Shown here: positions 7,845 to 16,145 of the stretch, piece after piece
Numbering within the stretch: position 1 is the first letter of the stretch
Layout of the letters: each line of letters begins with the position of its first letter
NCBI RefSeq assembly: GCF_005938105.1
Contig: NZ_VCPE01000008.1
Span: 1 to 64,000, forward strand
Direction of reading: 5' to 3'
DNA: 64,000 nt
Source of the DNA: Brucella haematophila
GTDB taxonomy: Bacteria; Pseudomonadota; Alphaproteobacteria; Rhizobiales; Rhizobiaceae
The notes under the pieces: generated by a model
Databases searched by the model: none
The model's input: only the letters and a program-made list of their open reading frames with translations
What the model was told of the DNA's origin: nothing
Made by a program: the position numbers and the translations under genes

Positions 7845-8441
7845 ATGGCGGACGAAAAACGAAGAAGTGTCCGGCAGCGCCTTGCTACAATCATCATTGC
7901 TGGGGTCGGCAGTGCTTTGGCGAGCGTTATTTCCTATGCGACTGCAATCTATGAAGCGGCCAACCCGAAGCCGTTGCAGGTTTTCACAGCGGGCGAAACG
8001 ATAGATACCGGACGATGGAACATAACAGTTTCTAACGCGCGGTTGAGCACGTCGTCGCCCACGGGTCTTAAGCCGATTACACCCAAAAAATTCCTCATAG
8101 TCGACTTTGACGCTGCTAACCGCTCGGCTGCATCGGCATTTGTCCCAATGAAATTGCTGGCGCTCGACCCTCCTGTAACGGGGCTGGCCGATCCGACGAT
8201 CTATCTTGCCCGTGATCGATTTGTTGCTGGTGCGATCCATCCGGGATTGGCGGAAAAGCTGACACTCGCCTGGGAAGTACCCATCGATGCGGCCTTACCG
8301 GATAAGATAAGACTATCGGTCGGAAGCCAGATATACAAAAAACGCGACAACCTCTATGGCGCATCCAACTGGCTTGATCGCGACCCGGTTGCCGCTGTCG
8401 AACTAAAGATTGCGGATGCCACATCCGGAGATAGTGAATGA
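7845..8441 (+). CDS. Unrecognised membrane-anchored protein A of a three-gene operon
   Basis: The 198-residue product has a charged cytoplasmic start (residues 1-13), one membrane segment (~14-36, IIIAGVGSALASVISYATAI) and a C-terminal domain of alternating hydrophobic strands (for example KKFLIVDFDAANRSAASAF). This pattern is like the Ig-like extracytoplasmic domains of the DUF4352 type; that comparison is an impression only. A GGGGAGGG ribosome-binding site precedes the ATG closely. The stop overlaps the next start (ATGA), so translation is coupled to protein B. The function is unknown. Confidence 0.7.
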   Translation: MADEKRRSVRQRLATIIIAGVGSALASVISYATAIYEAANPKPLQVFTAGETIDTGRWNITVSNARLSTSSPTGLKPITPKKFLIVDFDAANRSAASAFVPMKLLALDPPVTGLADPTIYLARDRFVAGAIHPGLAEKLTLAWEVPIDAALPDKIRLSVGSQIYKKRDNLYGASNWLDRDPVAAVELKIADATSGDSE

Positions 8442-9031
8442 GACGGGCGCTTCTCACCCTCATCGCCGTGGTTGTTACCATTGCTGGCTTATACGCTATG
8501 CAACATTCAACACCGTATTACAGCGACATCGTTTCAATGGTTAAAGTGAAGGGTGAACAGGGAAAGCCAGTCTCAACTGCCAAATTCACTATGGGAGTTG
8601 CAGAAGCTTATACGGCAGATCAACTGGTCACATCCAGCTTTGGGACCGAGCGCAATTACACCACGTCGGGCAAATGGCTGGTGCTGGAAGCTGCGGCCAA
8701 AGCGAACAAAGAGAGCATCAATCTGTTGTCGGCTTTGTGGCAGGGGCCGAGTGGTGCACAATATTCGATGAGCCAACGGATCACCAATGCGTGGGGGTTG
8801 CTTGGGTCTGAAAGGCTGGAGCCGGGCATTCCGAGACCTGTTCTCCTCATACTCGAGTTGCCGGAACGTGAGATCGAAGGCGGCTCCCTTCTCGTGGCAG
8901 AAAGCCTGATCACCCCGCTCGCGCAACAGGCTGAAATCCACGTCGGCCCTCCAAATGCGAACCACATCCACCCGTCGATCCTCATCAAGCGCGGTGGTCG
9001 CATTCAACCTTGGGGTTTGGAGGCGAGATGA
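8438..9031 (+). CDS. Unrecognised membrane-anchored protein B
   Basis: The 197-residue product opens with a short basic N-terminus and a membrane segment (residues ~4-22, LLTLIAVVVTIAGLYAM), followed by a periplasmic-type beta-rich domain (GKWLVLEAAAKANKE; RPVLLILELPERE). The order of strands resembles protein A, suggesting a shared fold from duplication, though identity is low. ATGA overlaps at both ends couple it to its neighbours. No enzyme motif or conserved Cys pattern was seen. The function is unknown. Confidence 0.7.
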   Translation: MRRALLTLIAVVVTIAGLYAMQHSTPYYSDIVSMVKVKGEQGKPVSTAKFTMGVAEAYTADQLVTSSFGTERNYTTSGKWLVLEAAAKANKESINLLSALWQGPSGAQYSMSQRITNAWGLLGSERLEPGIPRPVLLILELPEREIEGGSLLVAESLITPLAQQAEIHVGPPNANHIHPSILIKRGGRIQPWGLEAR

Positions 9032-9570
9032 TTGTGGAACAAGTCCGGCGCGAGAAGAGAAATTTCTGGATCAGCTTCGCATTGCTGGTGCTATTCATTC
9101 CGCTTGCGGTTCTGGTCCATTCGCGCGGCGGCTATATAGAATGGGCGCAGAATAAATTGCGTCAGCCGATAATAGCCGAGCGCGGCGAAATGCCGGGCTA
9201 TGCAGGTGCGAACTGGAGGCTTCTGGCGCTGACGCCTTTTCCCGGCGAGCTACCCCAGACCAATATGATTGTGGCGGAACTCGAACTCAATATTGATGAT
9301 CCTGATCGGTTCAAGCAGGCAATGCCTTGCATTATTGCCCTGACGGATAGTCAAAGCCGAAGCTGGAGCCCGACCTTCCTAACGGATCGAGTATTGCAAA
9401 AGTTGAAACGCGATGCAGCTGAAAAGCAGCACTGTCTCAATCTGCTTCAAAGCGCGGATAAGGGAACTGTGCAAATCGTGGAAACATTCCTCGTTCCTGA
9501 CGACGCCAAGGGTTTTACCATTGCGGTCTCTATGCGGGGCGAGCCGCAGCAGAGCCTGGTTTTGAAGTGA
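9028..9570 (+). CDS. Unrecognised membrane-anchored protein C
   Basis: The 180-residue product starts at the ATG at 9028, which overlaps the stop of protein B and has GGAGG 5 bases upstream (an in-frame TTG at 9010 is less likely). It has a basic N-terminus (EQVRREKRNF), a membrane segment (residues ~12-28) and a strand-rich outer domain (NMIVAELELNIDD; KGFTIAVSMRGE) with two Cys residues (in PCIIAL and HCLNLL) that could form a disulfide. The last 41 bases overlap the 3' end of the convergent gene at 9530. The function is unknown. Confidence 0.7.
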   Translation: MIVEQVRREKRNFWISFALLVLFIPLAVLVHSRGGYIEWAQNKLRQPIIAERGEMPGYAGANWRLLALTPFPGELPQTNMIVAELELNIDDPDRFKQAMPCIIALTDSQSRSWSPTFLTDRVLQKLKRDAAEKQHCLNLLQSADKGTVQIVETFLVPDDAKGFTIAVSMRGEPQQSLVLK

Positions 9571-10810
9571 CGCTCGATAAGCCGCCTGCAACGGAATATT
9601 CAAGTACGGCTGCCAGCAGCGCAACTCTCACTGCGTCAAGCACAATGCCACCGTCAAGCTCCGATGGGCTGCCGATGAGGATGACCAGAATATCGGAGAT
9701 ACGTTGCCAGGTCTCGATATCGTAAGGACCAAGAATATGGGTGGTGCCAAACCAGATCCACGCTCCGCCCCAGCTGATTACCTTATAAAACACGATGAAA
9801 CTCAACAATGTTCCAAGACCCGCGCCGAAGACAAGCCGCAAACATGTCCAGACGGGTCGATATCGCGAGCGATATCCACCCAGATAATGGGCGATGAAAT
9901 CTCGCAACCATCCTCGCAATGTAGTCACGCGCGAGGGAAGAGGAGGGATGATTGCTCGCTTCGCCGACAGATCATAACCATAAATAATGGAAGTCATCAC
10001 CAACCAGACGAACGGCAGCAACGCATAGAAGAAGAGAGCCTGCGCTTGCTCGATGAAGCCCGGCTGGCGAAATTCAACAGGGACAAAATCCGGAGCCGCT
10101 GCATAAGCTTCTATTGAAAACCACAGCGCCTGAGCCTCAAGATACTCGAGGAACGACCCCGCTCCTAGCCATGCGATGAAATCGTCCTTCCATTTATCGA
10201 GGGCATAAAGGCCTATGAATATCCAGCTGGCGTCAGCGGCCACGATCAGCAGCCGGAGCCATGGCGATTGGGTTTTGTCGGCACCTTTTTTGGCAGCCCA
10301 TCTGATGATCCAGCAAAGAACAATCGCCGCGATCAGACTGCGGGAGCGGACGAGGTCGAATATCTGGATTTTCTCCCCTAAGGCCACACGATCCAAAGCC
10401 AGACGGGAATATTCGCGGACTGTATCACCTAGGAACCCCCAGGCGGCATAATAGGCAAAGAACGGCAGAATCGCTGCGGCAGTCACCATAAGCATGCGGT
10501 CGCCGCGCTTGTCATCTTTTCGCGGTGACGCCCCCTTGGACGCGCTTTCACGCAAGCCCACTAACGCCGGCAGGCCGGGGCGCAAGACAGCAAACATCGT
10601 GACGAAGACAAGAAGCTTGACCAGAACAACCAGCGACAGGATAACCATGCCGCCCAATGGAAATCTGAGTCCAGTCGCAACTGCCGCATTCATCAGCAAG
10701 TCACGCGCAACAAAGCCAACCGCGCCAATCAAAAGCAGTTGCGGCCAAAATCTAACCAGAAGCCGTCCCATCTGCGAAAGCAGGCCATCAATGTCTTTAA
10801 ACATTGTCAT
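9530..10810 (-). CDS. Unrecognised polytopic membrane protein
   Basis: From the ATG at 10810 the product has 426 residues (a nearby ATG at 10804 is equally possible, and the frame is open to 10912). There are about eight hydrophobic segments, for example LLLIGAVGFVARDLL, GGMVILSLVVLVKLLVF, SLIAAIVLCWIIRW and LGTLLSFIVFYKVISW, with a large central loop rich in aromatic and acidic residues. I recognise no family. Its 3' end overlaps that of the convergent protein C gene by 41 bases, so the two are physically locked together. It may act with proteins A-C at the membrane, which is an inference from position only. Confidence 0.65.
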   Translation of the reverse strand: MTMFKDIDGLLSQMGRLLVRFWPQLLLIGAVGFVARDLLMNAAVATGLRFPLGGMVILSLVVLVKLLVFVTMFAVLRPGLPALVGLRESASKGASPRKDDKRGDRMLMVTAAAILPFFAYYAAWGFLGDTVREYSRLALDRVALGEKIQIFDLVRSRSLIAAIVLCWIIRWAAKKGADKTQSPWLRLLIVAADASWIFIGLYALDKWKDDFIAWLGAGSFLEYLEAQALWFSIEAYAAAPDFVPVEFRQPGFIEQAQALFFYALLPFVWLVMTSIIYGYDLSAKRAIIPPLPSRVTTLRGWLRDFIAHYLGGYRSRYRPVWTCLRLVFGAGLGTLLSFIVFYKVISWGGAWIWFGTTHILGPYDIETWQRISDILVILIGSPSELDGGIVLDAVRVALLAAVLEYSVAGGLSSVTSKPGSAAARPA

Positions 10811-11061
10811 TTCAGCAGTGTAACTGCAAGTTCTACATCGCTCAACCATAAATATATACTTTATTTTGCGTCCATGTGGGCGGGCGCCTCGTGTTTTCCC
10901 GGTGCTTTGCAAACAAATGATTGCTCGCTATTTCAGCGATTTCCTGTTCGCTTTGCCAGCTCTGTTATCACGTTTGTGTTGTTATTCTGCTGGTCAAGAA
11001 TTGAAGAGCACGCATTGGGCAAACGGTAAATCCAACGAGTGAACGAGCAGGGTGGTTAGTC
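10811..11061. promoter_or_regulatory. Divergent promoter region, capsule operon
   Basis: These ~250 bases separate the minus-strand membrane gene from the first capsule gene. The DNA is AT-richer than its surroundings around 10845-10870 and 10970-11000, as expected for promoters. No convincing operator palindrome or antitermination element was found. Confidence 0.4.
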
Positions 11062-12396
11062 ATGTCAAACACCACCACTTCCGTACGAATTATCGCGCGA
11101 GAAAACAGGAAAACCATTGTGCGGGCTGTTCTGAAAGACGAGTTAAGGTCTGAACCGTGGCAGCGGGTTCTACTGCTGCAAGGCCCCGTGGGACCTGCTT
11201 TCTATCGACTTCGTAAATGCTTGAAACAGCAGAGTTTTCATTGTTTTCAGGTGGTGTTTAATCCGGGAGATCGGCTGTTCGCGGGGGTCTTGGGCAATAC
11301 GTTGATCTATCGCGGAAATATGGATGGTCTCGAAGCTTGGCTTTGTGCTCAGGCAGTAGAAAAGAAAATCACCCATATGGTTCTCTTCGGATCAGAACGA
11401 CCGGTTCACGTCGTTGCGCGCCTGGTCGGCGAAAGATTAGGACTAACCGTCATTTCCCTTGAGGAGGGGTATATACGCCCCGGTGCAATCACACTGGAGT
11501 TCGGTGCAAACAACGCATTTTCACCAATTGCGGGACAGCTTCCACCAAGCCACTATCGGAGCGATGCCGAGGTTTCTTACACCGCGCATCGTGGGCAATT
11601 TTCCGCCATGTGCATCTATGGAGGCCTCTATTACGGGTTTGTTACACTCTTTGGGAGGCGCAGACAAAGGCGGCTTTTGCACCGCGAGATCAATGCGGTT
11701 CAAGAGATTTTGGGCTGGACCAAAAACTTCCATCGTTGGTTTTGGGGGCAGTCAAGGAATAGCGCCGTCATTGAGCGACTGCTGGAGCACAATGTGGGGC
11801 AGTACTTTGTTGTAGCGCTTCAGGTCTCTCAAGATACACAGTTGAAGTGTGCTGCTCGAGGGTGGAACAACACGCGTCTGATCTCCGAAGTGCTTGATAG
11901 TTTCGCTGCGACGGCTCCGAACGGGCTTCGGCTGGTTTTCAAAATACATCCGCTTGAGCGCGGTCATGACAATGATCGGCACCGGATAGACGAACAAGCG
12001 AGCCGGCTTGGCATCAGGGATCGCGTCGATATTGTCGATGTTGGGTCAATCGGTTATCTGACGCGCCATTCCGCGGGCATGATCACCATCAATAGTACCT
12101 CCGGTTTCTCGGCGATCCACCACGGCGTTCCTCTGCTGGTGATTGGAGATGCGGTTTATGCGAATAAAGACATCGCTACTTGTGCGTTTGGAAACCCGGA
12201 TTTTGATAGCTTTTGGAAAGGTGGACCGGTAGCTCACGCACGACTGCGAAAACGCTACATTTCCTGGGTTCGGACGTGTTGCTTACGACCCGGTGATTTT
12301 TTCACCGCACACGGCATTGAAGCAAGCTGCAAGGCTATCGTCGATGCGATCCGCTCGTCTGCGGTCCGGCATGACGTTTTAAGGGATGCAGCATGA
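11062..12396 (+). CDS. kpsS: Capsule polysaccharide beta-Kdo transferase, KpsS-like
   Basis: The 444-residue product belongs to the capsule synthesis/export family that includes KpsS and LipB. Recognisable pieces are the N-terminal LLLQGPVGPAFYRL, the LEEGYIRPGAITLEFG signature, KIHPLERGHDNDRHRID and the C-terminal TINSTSGFSAIHHGVPLLVIG. KpsS adds the first beta-linked Kdo residue to lysophosphatidylglycerol, starting the poly-Kdo linker on which ABC-dependent capsules are carried; KpsC (22290) extends it. It is the first gene of a plus-strand operon reaching 26941, and its stop overlaps the next start. Being first, it would set linker synthesis before export components. Confidence 0.85.
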   Translation: MSNTTTSVRIIARENRKTIVRAVLKDELRSEPWQRVLLLQGPVGPAFYRLRKCLKQQSFHCFQVVFNPGDRLFAGVLGNTLIYRGNMDGLEAWLCAQAVEKKITHMVLFGSERPVHVVARLVGERLGLTVISLEEGYIRPGAITLEFGANNAFSPIAGQLPPSHYRSDAEVSYTAHRGQFSAMCIYGGLYYGFVTLFGRRRQRRLLHREINAVQEILGWTKNFHRWFWGQSRNSAVIERLLEHNVGQYFVVALQVSQDTQLKCAARGWNNTRLISEVLDSFAATAPNGLRLVFKIHPLERGHDNDRHRIDEQASRLGIRDRVDIVDVGSIGYLTRHSAGMITINSTSGFSAIHHGVPLLVIGDAVYANKDIATCAFGNPDFDSFWKGGPVAHARLRKRYISWVRTCCLRPGDFFTAHGIEASCKAIVDAIRSSAVRHDVLRDAA

Positions 12397-13544
12397 TGAT
12401 CAAGTTTGCACGCCTTATAGTCGCTTCTGTGGCTATATCCGGTCTGGCGGGATGCACCGCTGTACCTGGCAGTGGGCCGCTAACATCAGCGGTCGGCACT
12501 GAGACAACAAACAAAGCCGACCATCAAAACTACTCTGTCCTACCGCTCAATACAGCCATCCTGTCCTACCTGAGAAACTATCAATTCAATGGCATTCCGG
12601 ACAGCTTCAAGGGCAAACTTGGCAACAGGCAGTCGATGACAATCGGTGCTGGTGATGGGCTTGCCGTGAATATCTGGGAAGCGGCCCCCGACGGGTTGTT
12701 TTCGACAGCGGAGAAAAAGAGCGCAACTCTTCAACTTGTCGTGGACGAGCGAGGAATGGTCTTCATTCCCTATGTCGGACAGGTACACGCTGCGGGACAA
12801 ACCACAGAATCCCTACGCAGATCGATAGAAGCGGGCCTGAAAGGGAAGGCCGCAGAGCCGCAGATACAGGTTCTCGTCAGCGAAAATCGAAGCAAAGTGC
12901 TGATTGTTGTGGGGGATGTGGCAAGTCCCGGTCCATTTCCAGTGCCCCTGCGTGGACTAAAACTTCTGGATGCGGTGGCGCTCGCAGGTGGAACCAAAAA
13001 AGCCATGTTCGAAAGCACTGCGACCGTGACACGTGGCTTAACAAGTGCAACCGTGCGACTTGAAGATGCCGTCAGCCATCCGAGTGATAATATCTGGCTT
13101 GCATCCGGCGACAACATAACCGTAACGCACCAGCCGCGAACTTTCTCGGCGTTCGGCGCGGTGAAAAGTAGTCAGCTTGTAGCGTTCCCTTCCGAAAAGC
13201 TGGTTCTATCAGAAGCGCTGGCGCAAGTGGGCGGTCTGAGTGACAGAGCTGCCGATGCCGGTGGTGTCTTTATCTTCAGGTTCGAACCTCATGATCTTGT
13301 GCAACAGATGATAGGTAAGCGGGCTGACCTTTTGCCAACGGATGATATGCGACGCGTGCCAGTCATCTACCGGCTTGATTTCAACAAGCCGGAATCCTTC
13401 TTCCTTTCCCAGTCGTTTCAGATGCGAGACAAGGATGTCATTTATGTCGCAAATCATCCCGCCGCGGAGTTGAGCAAATTTCTGTCACTGATCGTTTCAC
13501 CGCTTCTCGGCACAGCCCGAACAGCACAGGTGATTGGAGAATGA
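12393..13544 (+). CDS. Polysaccharide export outer-membrane lipoprotein
   Basis: The 383-residue product begins with a lipoprotein signal whose lipobox is GLAGC, with acylated Cys21. A polysaccharide export (PES) domain follows at ~80-190 (TIGAGDGLAVNIWEA; VDERGMVFIPYVGQV), and then SLBB-type repeats (VGDVASPGPFPVPLRGLKLL; AFGAVKSSQLVAFPSEKLVL). Family members (Wza, KpsD, CtrA) form the outer-membrane exit channel for capsule. The size is nearer Wza/CtrA (~380-390) than KpsD (~560). It overlaps kpsS by ATGA and works with KpsE, KpsM and KpsT encoded downstream. Confidence 0.88.
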   Translation: MMIKFARLIVASVAISGLAGCTAVPGSGPLTSAVGTETTNKADHQNYSVLPLNTAILSYLRNYQFNGIPDSFKGKLGNRQSMTIGAGDGLAVNIWEAAPDGLFSTAEKKSATLQLVVDERGMVFIPYVGQVHAAGQTTESLRRSIEAGLKGKAAEPQIQVLVSENRSKVLIVVGDVASPGPFPVPLRGLKLLDAVALAGGTKKAMFESTATVTRGLTSATVRLEDAVSHPSDNIWLASGDNITVTHQPRTFSAFGAVKSSQLVAFPSEKLVLSEALAQVGGLSDRAADAGGVFIFRFEPHDLVQQMIGKRADLLPTDDMRRVPVIYRLDFNKPESFFLSQSFQMRDKDVIYVANHPAAELSKFLSLIVSPLLGTARTAQVIGE

Positions 13545-13639
13545 ACGGTTTCTGCAAGGCCGAATGAACAAAGAGATAAATCAGCGCTTCCATATTCCGG
13601 TTTTGAACGGAAACGCTCCGACGATTGATGTGGGGGCAC

Positions 13640-14800
13640 ATGAAAGTACTAACGGTCTTCGGCACTCGACCCGAAGCGATCAAGATGGCACCGGTGGTGC
13701 GGCGTCTTTCTGACACCGAGGGGTTCCAGGCACGCTTATGCGTGACGGCACAGCATAGGCAGATGCTGGATCAGGTCCTTCAGCTTTTTGATCTGACACC
13801 GGATTATGACCTCGACATCATGAAACCAGGTCAAACGCTCGGCGACATCACGAGCGCTATTCTGCATGGCATGGATGCGGTGTTCGATGATTTTTCGCCC
13901 GATATTGTGCTGGTTCACGGCGACACGTCCACGACCTTTGGCGCAAGTCTGGCGGCCTATTATCACCGCACCGCTATTGGCCATGTTGAGGCGGGTTTGC
14001 GGACCGGCAATCTTTATTCTCCATGGCCGGAGGAAGCCAATCGTAAACTGACAGGCGCATTAGCTGCTCTTCATTTTGCGCCCACGGAAAGTGCGCGCAC
14101 AAACCTGCTGTTGGAAGGTATTCCGGCACGTACCATCACAGTGACCGGGAACACCGTCATTGACGCACTGGTCCACACAGAACAGCTTTTTGCACATGAT
14201 ACAAAGCTGGACAGCACTATGCGTCGACGCTTCGACTTCCTACGCCCGAAGGCGCGGCTTGTGCTTATAACCGGCCACCGGCGAGAAAATTTTGGCACTG
14301 GTTTTGAGAACATCTGCGAAGCAATATGCGATTTGGCACGCCGTTTCCCGGATGTCGATTTTGTCTATCCGGTGCACCTGAACCCCAGTGTCCGCGAGCC
14401 TGTAGGGCGACTTCTTTGCGGGGTTTCAAATATTTACCTGATTGAACCACAGGACTATTTGCCTTTCGTCTGGCTGATGAAGCGCTCCTATCTGATATTG
14501 ACGGACTCTGGCGGTGTCCAGGAAGAAGCGCCCACATTCGGCAAGCCAGTCCTTGTGATGCGCGAGACAACCGAACGACCTGAAGCTGTCGCGGCTGGCA
14601 CCGCGAAACTGGTCGGCGCCGACAGAAATCGCATTTTTGATGGGGTCAGCGAGCTGCTTCGTGATCCAGAAATCCACATGCAAATGGCAACGGCACAGAA
14701 CCCCTACGGGGACGGTCTGGCATCGATTGCCATCGTCAAAGCCCTCCAAAATTATTCGACTGGTCTTGGTCGCAAACATGCCTCTGCACTGCTTTCCTGA
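13640..14800 (+). CDS. wecB: UDP-N-acetylglucosamine 2-epimerase
   Basis: The 386-residue product begins with the canonical [19 protein letters not shown]; the start at 13640 is chosen because it gives this N-terminus. Other family signatures are [44 protein letters not shown] and [20 protein letters not shown]. The enzyme converts UDP-GlcNAc to UDP-ManNAc, the first step toward ManNAc or ManNAcA units in the capsule. It is followed 13 bases later by wecC, which oxidises the product. The length matches the family (E. coli WecB 376). Confidence 0.95.
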   Translation: MKVLTVFGTRPEAIKMAPVVRRLSDTEGFQARLCVTAQHRQMLDQVLQLFDLTPDYDLDIMKPGQTLGDITSAILHGMDAVFDDFSPDIVLVHGDTSTTFGASLAAYYHRTAIGHVEAGLRTGNLYSPWPEEANRKLTGALAALHFAPTESARTNLLLEGIPARTITVTGNTVIDALVHTEQLFAHDTKLDSTMRRRFDFLRPKARLVLITGHRRENFGTGFENICEAICDLARRFPDVDFVYPVHLNPSVREPVGRLLCGVSNIYLIEPQDYLPFVWLMKRSYLILTDSGGVQEEAPTFGKPVLVMRETTERPEAVAAGTAKLVGADRNRIFDGVSELLRDPEIHMQMATAQNPYGDGLASIAIVKALQNYSTGLGRKHASALLS

Positions 14801-14813
14801 CAGGACCACTTTC

Positions 14814-16136
14814 ATGCAGCGTTCCTTTGCCTATGAAACCCTATCTGTAATCGGCCTTGGTTACATCGGACTTCCCACTGCCACAGTCTTTGCCCAACAT
14901 GGGCTCAAGGTTCAGGGCGTTGATGTCAATGCTTCTGTCGTAGCTACAATCAATAGGGGTGAGGTCCATATTGTCGAACCCGGTCTCGACGAATGCGTCA
15001 GGCAAGTAGTGCTGAATGGCTATCTTCGTGCCTCCACGGTAGTCGATCCCGCAGATGCCTTTTTGATTGCCGTGCCAACGCCTTTCATCGGACACGGCCA
15101 CGAGCCGGATTTATCTTATATTGAAGCGGCAGCACGCGCTATCGCTCCTGCGTTGAAGGCGGGAGATCTCGTCGTTCTGGAGTCGACATCACCTGTTGGT
15201 GCAACGCAGAGAATGGCGGAATGGCTGGCTGAATCCAGACCCGATCTGACATTCCCACAGGATGCCGGAGAAACTTCCGACATTAGGATTGCGCATTGTC
15301 CTGAACGAGTCCTGCCCGGCAGGGTTCTGGAAGAACTCGTACATAATGACCGCATTATTGGCGGCATCACACCACTATGCGCAGCCGCTGCGCGAGCGCT
15401 CTACAAAGTGTTTGTCACAGGTGAGTGTATCGCCACGGACGTGCGCACAGCCGAAATGTGCAAGCTCGCTGAAAACGCTTTTCGCGACGTGAATATTGCC
15501 TACGCAAATGAACTTTCGCTGATTTGCGACCGCAGTGGGATCGATATCTGGGAGCTTATCCGGCTGGCCAATCGTCATCCAAGGGTCAATATTCTCCAGC
15601 CCGGTGCAGGGGTCGGAGGGCATTGCATTGCTGTCGATCCTTGGTTCATCGTTGCCGGAGCGCCTGATCTGGCGCATCTGGTGCGTACAGCCCGCAATGT
15701 GAACAATGCGAAGCCGGAATGGACCTTGCAAAAGCTTCGAACCGCAGCTGCAAGCTTTACGTTGGCTCATGAGGGTCGAAAGCCCATGATTGCCGTCTGT
15801 GGACTTTCTTTCAAACCGGATATCGATGATCTGCGCGAAAGCCCTGCGCTGGAAATAGCGATCGAACTCCATGAAGAGTTTGGGGACCAAGTAATCATTG
15901 TCGAACCCAACATCGAAAAGCTTCCACCGCGTCTGTCAACGGCCCGCCTTGTGAACATCGCAACGGCTGCGGATGAGGCCGACATATTGCTGGTTCTGGT
16001 CGGCCACCGGCAGTTTCAAATCCTTGCAGAGAAATCCTTACGCTCCGACCAGCACATCATCGATGTGGTGGGATTGTTGGCGAACCAAAGAGTTCTTGCG
16101 CCCGCAAAGGTGCTTGAGACTGCGCTTGAAGGTTGA
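14814..16136 (+). CDS. wecC: UDP-N-acetyl-D-mannosamine dehydrogenase
   Basis: The 440-residue product is a UDP-sugar 6-dehydrogenase: the NAD-binding motif GLGYIGLPTA is near the N-terminus, TSPVGATQRMAE in the middle, and the catalytic cysteine is Cys271 in GVGGHCIAVDPW. AVCGLSFKPDIDDLRESPAL marks the C-terminal domain. It oxidises UDP-ManNAc to UDP-ManNAcA in two NAD-dependent steps. The start at 14814 is preferred to a more distant upstream start because it gives the standard N-terminus. With wecB it implies N-acetylmannosaminuronic acid in this capsule. Confidence 0.95.
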   Translation: MQRSFAYETLSVIGLGYIGLPTATVFAQHGLKVQGVDVNASVVATINRGEVHIVEPGLDECVRQVVLNGYLRASTVVDPADAFLIAVPTPFIGHGHEPDLSYIEAAARAIAPALKAGDLVVLESTSPVGATQRMAEWLAESRPDLTFPQDAGETSDIRIAHCPERVLPGRVLEELVHNDRIIGGITPLCAAAARALYKVFVTGECIATDVRTAEMCKLAENAFRDVNIAYANELSLICDRSGIDIWELIRLANRHPRVNILQPGAGVGGHCIAVDPWFIVAGAPDLAHLVRTARNVNNAKPEWTLQKLRTAAASFTLAHEGRKPMIAVCGLSFKPDIDDLRESPALEIAIELHEEFGDQVIIVEPNIEKLPPRLSTARLVNIATAADEADILLVLVGHRQFQILAEKSLRSDQHIIDVVGLLANQRVLAPAKVLETALEG

Positions 16137-16145
16137 GCCCTTAGC

